The position numbers and the translations under genes are program-made. The notes beneath the pieces were generated by a model, which saw nothing but the letters and a program-made list of their open reading frames with translations, did not search any database and had not been told where the DNA came from. DNA of 64,000 nt from Bacillota bacterium (lineage in GTDB: Bacteria > Bacillota_I > Bacilli_A > Erysipelotrichales > Erysipelotrichaceae): positions 1 through 64,000 of the forward strand of contig JAEWFD010000025.1 of NCBI GenBank assembly GCA_023388995.1, given 5' to 3'. Shown here in pieces: positions 18,535 to 26,516 of the stretch (positions are counted from its first letter, which is position 1; every line of letters starts with the position of its first letter).

Positions 18535-19014
18535 CTATCCATCCTTTCTGTTTCTTCCGATTGAACTTTGAAAATATTCGAGTTGTTTATTTAATTGGAT
18601 CGTTTCATTTTGCAACTCAAAGTAATAACCCACAAGCATCGCCACCATACCAAGGCCAACTATTCCGATAAACAAGACATTGTACCAAAGCGGGAAAAGC
18701 ATAAACCATTGAAATACTGAATTGGCTGCTGCTGTTAAACTGATTCCAATTACAAGCCACAGGAGGGATCGTTTTACAGTTAACCGTTCCAAAGGCACAA
18801 TCAGTTTCTGGCTCATTCCAATCAGCAGACAAGTAACCATCATTTCTAATGATGTAGGCAAGTCTAAGGCAACTACCTGCTTTGCCGCTGTAAAATTTCC
18901 CAGCAAATACAGATAAACAAATACAATATACAGCATTGCCATAGTGTATTTGGCTTTGGCCATCCATACATAAACGATTGCAAAATAACGCTTTGATTTG
19001 TTTTGCACAATCAT
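18535..19014 (-). CDS. DUF3021-like membrane protein
   Basis: About 159 residues with four hydrophobic helices and a charged C-terminal tail. This layout, directly after a LytTR gene, is the usual LytTR-DUF3021 pair, in which the membrane protein is thought to restrain the regulator. The start is uncertain: TTG at 19032 (AAAGGA upstream), ATG at 19014, or GTG at 19008, which has the best spacing to AAGGAGG. All lie in one frame and change only the first residues. It lies in an operon between LytTR and the ABC genes. Confidence 0.75.
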   Translation of the reverse strand: MIVQNKSKRYFAIVYVWMAKAKYTMAMLYIVFVYLYLLGNFTAAKQVVALDLPTSLEMMVTCLLIGMSQKLIVPLERLTVKRSLLWLVIGISLTAAANSVFQWFMLFPLWYNVLFIGIVGLGMVAMLVGYYFELQNETIQLNKQLEYFQSSIGRNRKDG

Positions 19015-19021
19015 AACCTCC

Positions 19022-19456
19022 TTACATCCCAATTTTTTCCTTTAAATACTGAATATAGTGTCGTGCAGCAATCAATTTCTCCCCATTTTTTAATGTGATT
19101 TCTATGCGGCTATTAGGCAAGCTTTTTAATGCGGCGACTTGATATAAGTTTACTAGCTGCGACTTGCCAATTCGTACCAATCCAGATTCTTTATATTGCA
19201 ATTCCAGCTCCGACAAACTATGATTTGTTTCCAGAACCATCGCTTGCAGATATACAAATGTCTTTCCATCTACTACTTCTGCATAATAGAGATCATACGG
19301 CGTAACAAGATAAATTTTTTTATCTTTGAAGCATGTTAGTTTTGCTGTGCGATCTTGAAGCAAAGAGAGAATTGTTTGGAGTTGCGGGTCATCCTCATTG
19401 CAGCGAATTACGATCTCCATTTCTTCGTAATCTCCATATTCAAATGTTAACCTCAC
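19022..19456 (-). CDS. LytTR-domain DNA-binding regulator
   Basis: About 144 residues. The C-terminal LytTR fold (about 45-140) shows the family's pattern with FVYLQ, GLVRIGKSQLVNLYQV and LKNGEKLIAARHYIQYLKEKI. There is no response-regulator receiver domain, so this is the short stand-alone LytTR type. GTG at 19456 is the preferred start, because GGAGG stands 7 nt upstream; an in-frame ATG at 19474 lies before that site. A TATACT -10-like element precedes it. It probably regulates its own operon, including the ABC exporter. Confidence 0.88.
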   Translation of the reverse strand: MRLTFEYGDYEEMEIVIRCNEDDPQLQTILSLLQDRTAKLTCFKDKKIYLVTPYDLYYAEVVDGKTFVYLQAMVLETNHSLSELELQYKESGLVRIGKSQLVNLYQVAALKSLPNSRIEITLKNGEKLIAARHYIQYLKEKIGM

Positions 19457-19570
19457 ATTTCCGCCTCCCTTCACTATGCCTAGTATACTTTATCCATTTT
19501 AAAAAAGCATCTATAGGGATGCTAAGCTGCAAATTTATTGTGCTTACTTGCAGGCCAGAGAATTTCGACG

Positions 19571-19607
19571 TAAAAAAAGCAAAATGATTATTTGAAATCA
19601 CTTTGCT
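19571..19607 (-). terminator. Terminator-like hairpin in accessory DNA
   Basis: On the minus strand AGCAAAGTGATT pairs with AATCATTTTGCT (12 bp with one G-U) and is followed by seven T. No convincing gene ends at it. It may be the tail of a deleted gene, since its 5' arm belongs to a sequence repeated at 20874. Confidence 0.6.
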
Positions 19608-19622
19608 CTATCTTGGACCACC
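19596..19622. repeat. 27-bp diverged direct repeat, copy 1
   Basis: This 27-bp stretch (AATCACTTTGCTCTATC and on) matches 20874-20900 at 24 of 27 positions. The two copies flank the GNAT gene and the lysS remnant. Not recognised as a known insertion-sequence end. Confidence 0.55.
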
Positions 19623-19651
19623 TTTATCGTTTTATTGTTAAAACGATAAAG
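19622..19651. repeat. Perfect 12-bp inverted repeat
   Basis: CTTTATCGTTTT and AAAACGATAAAG are perfect complements around a 6-nt loop. Neither side has a T run. The rest of 19457-20050 holds only the adjacent terminator and an unsupported 76-codon minus-strand frame. Confidence 0.6.
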
Positions 19652-20050
19652 ATTTATGATTGAAGCAAAATAATGCTGTTTTGTACTAACTTGTTCCATC
19701 TGAAAAATAAATATAGCTGTTCAATTTTCACATAGCTTAATTGACTAATATCACGGCTGCATTGCGTACAACGGAACACTATCCATCCATTATGTTGGAA
19801 ATCATATTTAATCCTAACACTTAAAAAGGAACATTTCTGCTTCCAAAGAGTTGAGCTTTTAATGCCCTGACAATGCAGTCGCAAAGTAAATGTATACTTG
19901 CTAATGTTAGTATAGCTTTTTATGAAATAGTGAATGCTATAATTTAATACATGCCTAATATATCTATGTAATTTTTAAATTCATAATTCTGGAATATATC
20001 AATTTAAAAACTCCCTCATCATTATTTGAAGCTAGTAATTATGTTTATAA

Positions 20051-20503
20051 TCACAAATCCAATTCACATCTTGGCAAAGTTAACCGCATGAAAACATAGC
20101 CATTTTCAATATCTTCAGACATTTTGAAACCTATGCTACTCCATAATTTTTGTGCAGCAATATTTTCTGGATTAACAGGTAAAGAGATTCTATAAGCGTT
20201 GCATTCTTTATGTAAATATTCAACACATAGCTTAGCTGCTGATGTTCCATAACCTCTTTTTTGAAAACGAGTATCGACCATGAAGTTAATTATCTGGCAG
20301 TGATCTTTTGGCACATACATTAGAACATAACCAACCATCACACCATCTGCATAAATTGCAAAGGGACGTGAATTATCACCAAGAACCCAAGCTTCCGCTA
20401 AAGATCTTACAACAGGATCTACAAAATCCTCATTCAAAACAATTGCTTTTAAATTAAGACACTCTTCAAAATTATCTTCATTAATCGTTCTTAGCTCTAT
20501 CAA
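20051..20503 (-). CDS. GNAT-family N-acetyltransferase
   Basis: 150-residue acetyltransferase. The acetyl-CoA motif A appears as VDTRFQKRGYGTSAAKL (about 76-92), followed by NPENIAAQKLWSSIGF, typical of GNAT motif B. The substrate cannot be told. AGGTGG precedes the ATG. It sits alone in AT-rich accessory DNA between the LytTR operon and the lysS remnant. Confidence 0.88.
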   Translation of the reverse strand: MIELRTINEDNFEECLNLKAIVLNEDFVDPVVRSLAEAWVLGDNSRPFAIYADGVMVGYVLMYVPKDHCQIINFMVDTRFQKRGYGTSAAKLCVEYLHKECNAYRISLPVNPENIAAQKLWSSIGFKMSEDIENGYVFMRLTLPRCELDL

Positions 20504-20620
20504 AATATCCCACCTTTCATTGTATAATTAATATCATATATTCCGATATCCTCTTTTATTGACTTTCATATTTTGACATGTGCAAAAGGAATCACTTCTC
20601 AACGTATTCTTTCTATCTAA

Positions 20621-20825
20621 TTATTCTCTGCGATGATGAATATGCGGGAGAGACTAACATTCCAAGTCTTAGATAAATTCGTTACCATACGATCAATACT
20701 AGGCATAATCACCGTTGCGGCAAATCAATTCCTATGCATCCACGTAGCCCACATCCATCTGTTCACCATTTCCCAGATCCTTTTCAGCGACAATACCATG
20801 CTTTAGTGCAAATTGGGCAGATGGC
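20621..20825 (-). pseudogene. lysS: Decayed duplicate of the lysS 3' end
   Basis: Reading the minus strand gives a degraded copy of the last ~65 codons of the intact lysS at 22537. Recognisable pieces in order are VAEKDLGNGEQMDVGYVDA (intact gene: VAEKNLGNDEATEMDVDYVEA), then an in-frame stop, a frameshift, IDRMVTNL (intact IDRLVMLLTN), another frameshift and LPHIHHRRE plus stop (intact FPHMRHRGE plus stop). Nucleotide identity by eye is about two thirds. It is in the same orientation as lysS, so the two 3' ends flank the AlbA_2-type gene as direct repeats. It cannot be functional. Confidence 0.85.
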
Positions 20826-20873
20826 AAGAGTATGAATCAAACTTACTTGAAAACGAAATTCGTTAACTCAGCC

Positions 20874-20924
20874 AATCACTTTACTCTACCTTGGACTACC
20901 TTGGACTACCTTGGACTACCTTGA
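20874..20924. repeat. 27-bp repeat copy 2 running into 10-bp tandem repeats
   Basis: Bases 20874-20900 match 19596-19622 (24 of 27). CTACCTTGGA is then repeated at 20886, 20896 and 20906, with a truncated unit (CTACCTTGA) at 20916. The unit comes from the end of the 27-bp repeat, which suggests slippage there. Confidence 0.75.
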
Positions 20925-20928
20925 CTAA

Positions 20929-20964
20929 TTTTCAGTAAGTCCCTAATATTGGACTTGCTGAAAA
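20929..20964. repeat. 14-bp inverted repeat after the AlbA_2-type gene
   Basis: TTTTCAGTAAGTCC pairs with GGACTTGCTGAAAA (one G-U, 8-nt loop), starting 7 nt past the gene's stop. It could act as a weak bidirectional terminator, though the T tails are short, or mark an element boundary. Confidence 0.55.
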
Positions 20965-20970
20965 TATATG

Positions 20971-22341
20971 TTAATCAATATCAACCAATACAACATATCT
21001 TTTTTTCTGAGAAGTTCCTTCTTTTCCTAAAACATTGTTATCGTATAAACTATTTATTCGATTGGTTAATGTACGTCTTGAAATTGAGAGTTGTTCTGCA
21101 AGTTCTCTCTGCGTCATTGTCGGTTTATCTTTTAATATCTTTAATATTTTCAAGCCTAAATCATCAAATACGTTCAAGTCTTTTGGTAGTTCGCTAATAG
21201 TCTTGCCATAATGTCTTGAATACAAAGTAACCATAAAGAAATCATTCCCACTATAAAACTCTGGTGCTTTTTTCCAAGCAGTTTTCGGTGTAACAATCTT
21301 CGACATTCCTCGCCCACGAGATTCAATATATCCTAATTCACGCATAATATTACATAGTGTGGCATTTCTTCTGCCAATAGTTCTTAGATTAATTAAATCA
21401 TCAACAGTACGTCCATTTAGAAGTGATCCTGTAGATTTAACTTCTATTCTGTCATCATAAACGCCAACTTCAATTTGTTGATTATTGTGAATTGAATAAT
21501 TTCTATGAGTAATCGCATTAATAATTGTCTCTCTTAATGCCAAGAAATCATACTCATAATCATTTTTTCTTTGTGGACTTTTCTCATTAAAAGAAAACTC
21601 AACTCTAATCAAACTCATCACAAAATTATAGGATTCATCAATTTGGTTAATAATACTTCCTTTTACTTCTTTATCAATAATTCCTTCAGAAGCCGTTTTG
21701 TCCAGCCCTGGCCATCTAGTAACAGATATCCATGAATCAGTGTTTGGATTCTGATCAGACAGTAATACACCAACATTTGTAACTATATCACTATTAACCA
21801 ACCCTAATTCGGACAAGTCTTTCTCTGTAAGTTCTTTTCCTAATACTTCCTTGTGCTTATCGAATAGTGAGTTAAAAGTGAGTTTATCCACTCGGTACAT
21901 TGAATCAAGAGTATCCCAACTCAAATTAGTAGCTCGCAAAGCAAGTTGAATATAGTCGTTTTGATTAGCTGGCTCAGTAGTATTGCCACGCATGACATAA
22001 ACAATCTGTCTGCCATTATTCTCCTTCAGAATATAAGGTGGTTGATTACCTTGTAATACCTTAACAACGACAATTTCTTTAGCATCATACGTTTCCACAT
22101 CAAGATGAAAAGTAACTGTTGGAGCAATATTATTTTTTACTTCTAAAGTAAATATCGAAATAACTTCCTCCGTATTATCCAATCCTACAATACTGCCATT
22201 GTCCGAAACGCCGATAACAATTGTTCCACCCGAAATCTCATTAGACATTGCACATACTTTCTTTAACCAACTTATCTTATTTTGTTTACCAATTGTTTCC
22301 TTAAATTCAATTGTATTCGTTTCATAATTTGGATATTTCAC
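20971..22341 (-). CDS. AlbA_2 (Schlafen-type) / HATPase-like putative DNA-binding protein
   Basis: 456-residue protein. The N-terminal AlbA_2 domain (about 8-130) shows EFKETIG and GGTIVIGVSDNGSIVGLDN; the middle has the conserved ATP-binding helicase/HATPase_c_4 region with ALRETIINAITHRNYS, GVYDDRIEVKSTG and IESRGRGMSKI; the C-terminal winged helix (about 400-445) has MTQRELAEQLSISRRTLTNRI. Such proteins are often called putative transcriptional regulators and are frequent in accessory or defence-linked DNA; function is not established. Base composition is AT-richer than its neighbours and it lies between the two lysS 3' ends, which supports acquisition by transfer. Confidence 0.85.
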   Translation of the reverse strand: MKYPNYETNTIEFKETIGKQNKISWLKKVCAMSNEISGGTIVIGVSDNGSIVGLDNTEEVISIFTLEVKNNIAPTVTFHLDVETYDAKEIVVVKVLQGNQPPYILKENNGRQIVYVMRGNTTEPANQNDYIQLALRATNLSWDTLDSMYRVDKLTFNSLFDKHKEVLGKELTEKDLSELGLVNSDIVTNVGVLLSDQNPNTDSWISVTRWPGLDKTASEGIIDKEVKGSIINQIDESYNFVMSLIRVEFSFNEKSPQRKNDYEYDFLALRETIINAITHRNYSIHNNQQIEVGVYDDRIEVKSTGSLLNGRTVDDLINLRTIGRRNATLCNIMRELGYIESRGRGMSKIVTPKTAWKKAPEFYSGNDFFMVTLYSRHYGKTISELPKDLNVFDDLGLKILKILKDKPTMTQRELAEQLSISRRTLTNRINSLYDNNVLGKEGTSQKKRYVVLVDID

Positions 22342-22432
22342 AATTCATCCCTCCCTTTCGTGCCCCAAAACTAATCAACGTTTCTCTCAGTACAATTATA
22401 TCACAACTCGCTAATTCTATTTAAAGCAATAT

Positions 22433-22457
22433 AAAAAAGAAGACATTTCTGCCTTCT
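22433..22457 (-). terminator. Terminator downstream of lysS
   Basis: On the minus strand AGAAG-CA and TG-CTTCT form an imperfect stem followed by six T, about 80 nt after the lysS stop. The intervening 22458-22536 shows no other feature. Confidence 0.65.
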
Positions 22458-22536
22458 ATTAAACTTTTAAAATCACTGAAATTTGAGTATAAGTTTAGAT
22501 CTTCATGTATCTTCATATTCTGAAAATCCTATTGTA

Positions 22537-24030
22537 TTACTCTCCGCGATGACGCATATGAGGGAAGAGAATAACATCCCGAATGGTGGAGGAGTTTGTC
22601 AGCAGCATGACCAAACGGTCAATACCCAGACCTAAACCACCTGTTGGCGGCAAGCCATATTCCAATGCTTCTACATAGTCTACATCCATTTCGGTCGCTT
22701 CATCATTCCCCAAGTTCTTTTCCGCAACTTGAGCCATGAATCTTGCTCTTTGGTCAATTGGATCATTTAACTCACTGAAGGCATTGCAGTATTCACGGCC
22801 ATCAATAAACAACTCAAAACGATCCGTGAACCGTTCATCTTTGTCATTTTTCTTGGCAAGCGGAGAAATTTCCACCGGATGCCCATATACGAAAGTAGGC
22901 TGCACAATTTTTTCTTCACAGTATTTCTCAAAGAATAAATTGATGATATGACCGACACCAGTATGATGCTGTTCCACATTAATTCCGTGTTCTTTGGCAA
23001 TTTCCTTTGCTTCTTCCAAGGTCATTTCTTTCCAGAAATCAACACCTGCATCTTGTTTTACTGCATCAACCATATGTAAACGGCGGAATGGCGCTTGCAA
23101 GGAGATTGTTTTATCTTCCCACGCCACATCCGTGCTCTCACAGACAGAACGGCAAGCTGCTTCAATAATACCCTCAGTCAGCTCCATCATGCCTTCCATA
23201 TCGCTGTATGCAACATATGCTTCTACTGTCGTAAACTCGGGATTATGACGGCTGTCCATTCCTTCATTGCGGAACAAGCGGCCAATTTCATAAACTCCTT
23301 CTAATCCTCCGACAATTAAACGCTTCAACGGCAATTCTGTCGCAATGCGCAAGTAAAAATCCATATCCAAGGTATTGTGATGAGTCACAAATGGACGTGC
23401 CGCAGCACCGCCAAGAATTGGCTGCAAGACCGGTGTTTCCACTTCAATCAAACCTTTGCCATCCAAGTAATTCTGAATCGCCCGGATAATTTTTGGACGA
23501 GTCATGGCAACACGCTTCGCATCTTCATTCATAATCAAGTCTACATAACGACGACGGTAGCGTTCTTCCACATCACTCAATCCATGAAATTTTTCCGGCA
23601 ATGGTCTAAGTGCCTTTACCAAATGCGTATAGCTTTCTGCTTTGATTGACAATTCGCCATGATTGGTTCTGAAAATCTTTCCTTCAATTCCTACGATATC
23701 TCCTAAATCTGCTTTCTTGAAGATTTCAAACAACTCTTCTCCGATCGCATCTTTTCTGACATATACCTGAATTCGTCCATCGCGATCTTGAATATGCATA
23801 AAACCAGCTTTTCCCTGGTCGCGTTTTGTCATGATACGCCCAGCAATACGTGCTGTCTCATTGATTTCTTCTAATTCTTCTTTGGTACTTTCACCATATT
23901 TATCAAAGATATCCTTTGAACGATGAGTCCGATCATATCGTTGACCAAAAGGTGCAATGCCTTTTTCAACGAGTTCTTCCATTTTTTTACGACGTACTTG
24001 TTCTTGTTCCGTCAATTGCAATTCTTCCAT
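22537..24030 (-). CDS. lysS: Lysyl-tRNA synthetase (class II)
   Basis: Charges tRNA-Lys in the cytosol. 497 residues, normal for the bacterial class II enzyme. The N-terminal OB-fold anticodon-binding domain (about 55-150) precedes the catalytic domain with motif 2 (RLFRNEGMDSRHNPEFTTVE, near 260) and motif 3 (GGLGLGIDRLVMLLT, near the C-terminus). The start at 24030 has AAAGGTG upstream; the in-frame ATG 60 nt earlier lacks family support. A decayed copy of its 3' end lies at 20621-20825. Its position beyond dusB follows the Bacillus ftsH-hslO-dusB-lysS order with insertions. Confidence 0.97.
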   Translation of the reverse strand: MEELQLTEQEQVRRKKMEELVEKGIAPFGQRYDRTHRSKDIFDKYGESTKEELEEINETARIAGRIMTKRDQGKAGFMHIQDRDGRIQVYVRKDAIGEELFEIFKKADLGDIVGIEGKIFRTNHGELSIKAESYTHLVKALRPLPEKFHGLSDVEERYRRRYVDLIMNEDAKRVAMTRPKIIRAIQNYLDGKGLIEVETPVLQPILGGAAARPFVTHHNTLDMDFYLRIATELPLKRLIVGGLEGVYEIGRLFRNEGMDSRHNPEFTTVEAYVAYSDMEGMMELTEGIIEAACRSVCESTDVAWEDKTISLQAPFRRLHMVDAVKQDAGVDFWKEMTLEEAKEIAKEHGINVEQHHTGVGHIINLFFEKYCEEKIVQPTFVYGHPVEISPLAKKNDKDERFTDRFELFIDGREYCNAFSELNDPIDQRARFMAQVAEKNLGNDEATEMDVDYVEALEYGLPPTGGLGLGIDRLVMLLTNSSTIRDVILFPHMRHRGE

Positions 24031-24096
24031 GATATCACCTTTTCTAATAGCCCTTCTATTATAGCGAAAAAGACTGCAACTTACAATCATAATGGC

Positions 24097-24121
24097 AAAA
24101 AAGGCGGATTCTGTCCGCCTT
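24097..24121 (-). terminator. Terminator upstream of lysS
   Basis: On the minus strand AAGGCGGA pairs with TCCGCCTT (8 bp perfect, 5-nt loop) and runs into six T. It ends the DUF3781-Imm5-like transcript and implies a separate lysS promoter in the 65 nt that follow. Confidence 0.85.
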
Positions 24122-24155
24122 CTCAGTTCTGCTTTTTTGCATCTTGCGGTAGCTC

Positions 24156-24863
24156 TTATATACTCTTCATAAGTGCAATCTGCAATTCACGTTCTTTTCG
24201 CACCTCATCCCAATTCCCGGGATAAAGCAAATTGACTACCTTAACTGCATAATCAGAAGCAATTAAGGCATGCCGTTTCACATGTGGGGTAACCGCAACC
24301 TGACCCATGACTCTAAGAACCTTTGCACGAATAGTGTCTGTTTCATGGCGAGCCAGGATATGCATTTGATCCGCAATATCTCGTGCTTCTTGAAAGTGTG
24401 CCTCACCATCCTGCCAGCGTCGATTTACCTGATAGCAGGATTCCAATGTTTCATCTTTGGGAGTATTGGTTAATTGCAAGATATGATCAGCCAATAACAA
24501 ACTATAGTTGGATATTCTCCGATGCGTCTTTGTATCAAAAACAGCAATTAACTTTTGTTTCAGCTCAGGAATATCATCCAGCTTTTTCACGATATTGACA
24601 TCATCCATATTGCTGCCTTTTTTTAGTTTTTCTTTCCGCACCGACACAATCTCATATGTTTGGTTATCAATCACCATCACAAAGCCTCTTCCGCGCACAT
24701 GCCAATGGTCCTTTGTTCTGGTAATTGATTCAGGATCGGCAATTTGTGCTTTGCACCAATCGAGAATATCCGTGCTGCCAAGTTCTAAATTTCTTGCAAT
24801 TCGCTTTGCGTTAATTTCTGCAAGATATACTTTATCAAGATTAGAAAATAGCTGATTCACCAT
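24156..24863 (-). CDS. DUF3781-like / Imm5-like fusion protein
   Basis: 235 residues in two parts. Residues 1-80 (RIARNLELGSTDILDWCKAQI and the following strand-rich stretch) resemble DUF3781. Residues 95-235 (NYSLLLADHIL, QVNRRWQDGEAHFQEARDIADQMH, HVKRHALIASDYAVKV) resemble the Imm5-like putative immunity family, a helical domain. Both assignments are from remembered family patterns. No polymorphic toxin is adjacent, so an immunity role is not shown here. AGGTG precedes the ATG. A strong terminator follows. Confidence 0.6.
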   Translation of the reverse strand: MVNQLFSNLDKVYLAEINAKRIARNLELGSTDILDWCKAQIADPESITRTKDHWHVRGRGFVMVIDNQTYEIVSVRKEKLKKGSNMDDVNIVKKLDDIPELKQKLIAVFDTKTHRRISNYSLLLADHILQLTNTPKDETLESCYQVNRRWQDGEAHFQEARDIADQMHILARHETDTIRAKVLRVMGQVAVTPHVKRHALIASDYAVKVVNLLYPGNWDEVRKERELQIALMKSI

Positions 24864-24900
24864 AATTCACCTGCCCTTCCATTTTCTTCTTTTATAATGT

Positions 24901-25476
24901 TTATGGCAAGTAACGTGAGCCAAACTCAATTCGTGCTTTACTGGTATATTTCTTTATAAAATGTGTTTTTGAAACCGTATAGGCATCACGATTAAACTCA
25001 TATTGCTCTTTCAGGTTTTTCTTCAGCAATTCATACTCTAAGGCGATTTCATGGTGCATTCGCAAATAATCTCTAAAATACAACTCATCCCAGTCGCTTA
25101 GTGGTTTAACATGCAAATGAAATACCCTTTCTGCAAAGCCCTTCGCTGTATATCCCTTATTGAGATCCAATGTCTGCTGTTTCTCATTTCTCGCCATTAC
25201 GATCCAGCCTTCTTTTTCAAGTGTTGTTGCAATGTCTGCAATTTTGTAATCAGCTGGCGGTTCCAAAAGAATATCGATAATTGGCTTCGCAAGCAAACCT
25301 TCCACAGCAGTACTGCCAATATGATGAATTCTGCAGATATCATATGCCCCTAGATAATTAAGAAGATTCTTTTTTTCTTCCTCATACCACTGGGGATACA
25401 GCGGATTGCTTTCTTTCAGAATAATGGGAAATAAACTCCATAATTCTTCAAGAGTCATTTCATTAAGTTCTTTCAT
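24901..25476 (-). CDS. GrpB/UPF0157-family nucleotidyltransferase-fold protein
   Basis: About 191 residues. The GrpB (UPF0157) hallmark IHHIGSTAVEGLLAKPIIDILL (near 52-73) is present, part of a nucleotidyltransferase-like fold; HLHVKP and RDYLRMHHEIALEYELLKKNL also match the family. The cellular function is unknown; relatives include the C-terminal part of some dephospho-CoA kinases. The start at 25476 (M-KELNEM) has AGAGGT upstream; the longer frame would run into dusB. Confidence 0.85.
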   Translation of the reverse strand: MKELNEMTLEELWSLFPIILKESNPLYPQWYEEEKKNLLNYLGAYDICRIHHIGSTAVEGLLAKPIIDILLEPPADYKIADIATTLEKEGWIVMARNEKQQTLDLNKGYTAKGFAERVFHLHVKPLSDWDELYFRDYLRMHHEIALEYELLKKNLKEQYEFNRDAYTVSKTHFIKKYTSKARIEFGSRYLP

Positions 25477-25510
25477 CACAGACCTCTTTCTTCTTGCTTC
25501 TTCAATGCAA

Positions 25511-26509
25511 TTATTGTTGCAGCCAGCTGAAATCTTCTGTTTCCAAAGCTTTTCCGTAATGGTAGAATACGTTCTCCAATTCGGCATAGCTAGTAAGATG
25601 GGATAATACATTTTTCACCTGGTTGTTGTAAGGAATACCCTTCACATACCACAAGGCATGAGAACGCATTTGCGACATCGCAATTTTCTCGCCACGAATT
25701 GCAATCAAGCGGCGGGCCTGTTCCATACAAAGTTCAAATTTTTCTTGCGGAGTCGGCAGCGGCAATTCAATGCCATGTTCTACGTATTCCACAGCACGTT
25801 TAATCAGCCATGGATCACCCAATGCTCCGCGGCCGATCATGACTGCATCACAACCCGTCTCTTCCAGCATTCTCTTGGCATCTAAATGGGTCTTCACATC
25901 CCCATTTCCAATCACGGGGATCGATACCAATTCTTTTGCCTTGCGGATATAGCTCCAATCTGCCTCACCATCATACATTTGCGCTCTAGTTCGGCCATGG
26001 ATGGCAATAGCACTGGCACCGGCTTGTTCCACCAGCTTAACCATTTCCAGCACATTGATGCTGTGATGGTCCCAGCCAAGCCGCATTTTTACCGTAACCG
26101 GTCTTTTCACATGATCGACAACCAGCTTCACTGCCTCCGCTGCTTCCAGCGGACGCTGCATCCATTTGCTCCCGGCATTGGCGCGGTTTACTTTGCCGGC
26201 CGGACAGCCAAAGTTGATATCAATAATATCCGCATCACAATGCTGTTCTACCAGCATTGCTGCTTCCTTCATGATTTCACCTTCGCCGCCAAACACCTGC
26301 ATGGTAAGAGGATGTTCCATTTCTTCCGTTTCCAGCATGGTAAATGTTTTTTTGTTTTCGTACAGCAAGGCATTGGCACTGACCATTTCGGCATATACAA
26401 GCCCCGCACCAAATTCCTTGACAATCGTGCGGAATGCCTGATTGGAGATGCCAGCCATTGGCGCCACAACAATCCTATTTGCAAGTTCTACTTCTCTAAT
26501 CTTCCACAT
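25511..26509 (-). CDS. dusB: tRNA-dihydrouridine synthase
   Basis: FMN enzyme reducing uridines in the tRNA D-loop. About 332 residues. TIM-barrel features: APMAGISNQAFR near the N-terminus, DINFGCPAGKVNRANAGSKWM containing the catalytic Cys, VTVKMRLGW, IHGRTRAQMYDGEADW, and VIGNGDV with MIGRGALGDPW for FMN binding. The start at 26509 gives the typical MWKIREVELANRIV N-terminus; its Shine-Dalgarno (AAGGA) is distant, so coupling to hslO, 7 nt upstream, may matter. Confidence 0.95.
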   Translation of the reverse strand: MWKIREVELANRIVVAPMAGISNQAFRTIVKEFGAGLVYAEMVSANALLYENKKTFTMLETEEMEHPLTMQVFGGEGEIMKEAAMLVEQHCDADIIDINFGCPAGKVNRANAGSKWMQRPLEAAEAVKLVVDHVKRPVTVKMRLGWDHHSINVLEMVKLVEQAGASAIAIHGRTRAQMYDGEADWSYIRKAKELVSIPVIGNGDVKTHLDAKRMLEETGCDAVMIGRGALGDPWLIKRAVEYVEHGIELPLPTPQEKFELCMEQARRLIAIRGEKIAMSQMRSHALWYVKGIPYNNQVKNVLSHLTSYAELENVFYHYGKALETEDFSWLQQ

Positions 26510-26516
26510 ATTTATC

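Noticed and set aside
19654..19884. 76-codon minus-strand frame in the accessory region, with a CTQC zinc-knuckle-like stretch
   Set aside because: No ribosome binding site, no second cysteine pair, no recognisable family. It could be a relic of a transposase or other gene, but nothing supports calling it.
20621..22600. The two lysS ends as att sites of an integrated element
   Set aside because: The remnant is about 200 bp and only about two-thirds identical; there is no integrase and no short exact core. Kept only as a duplication of unknown origin.
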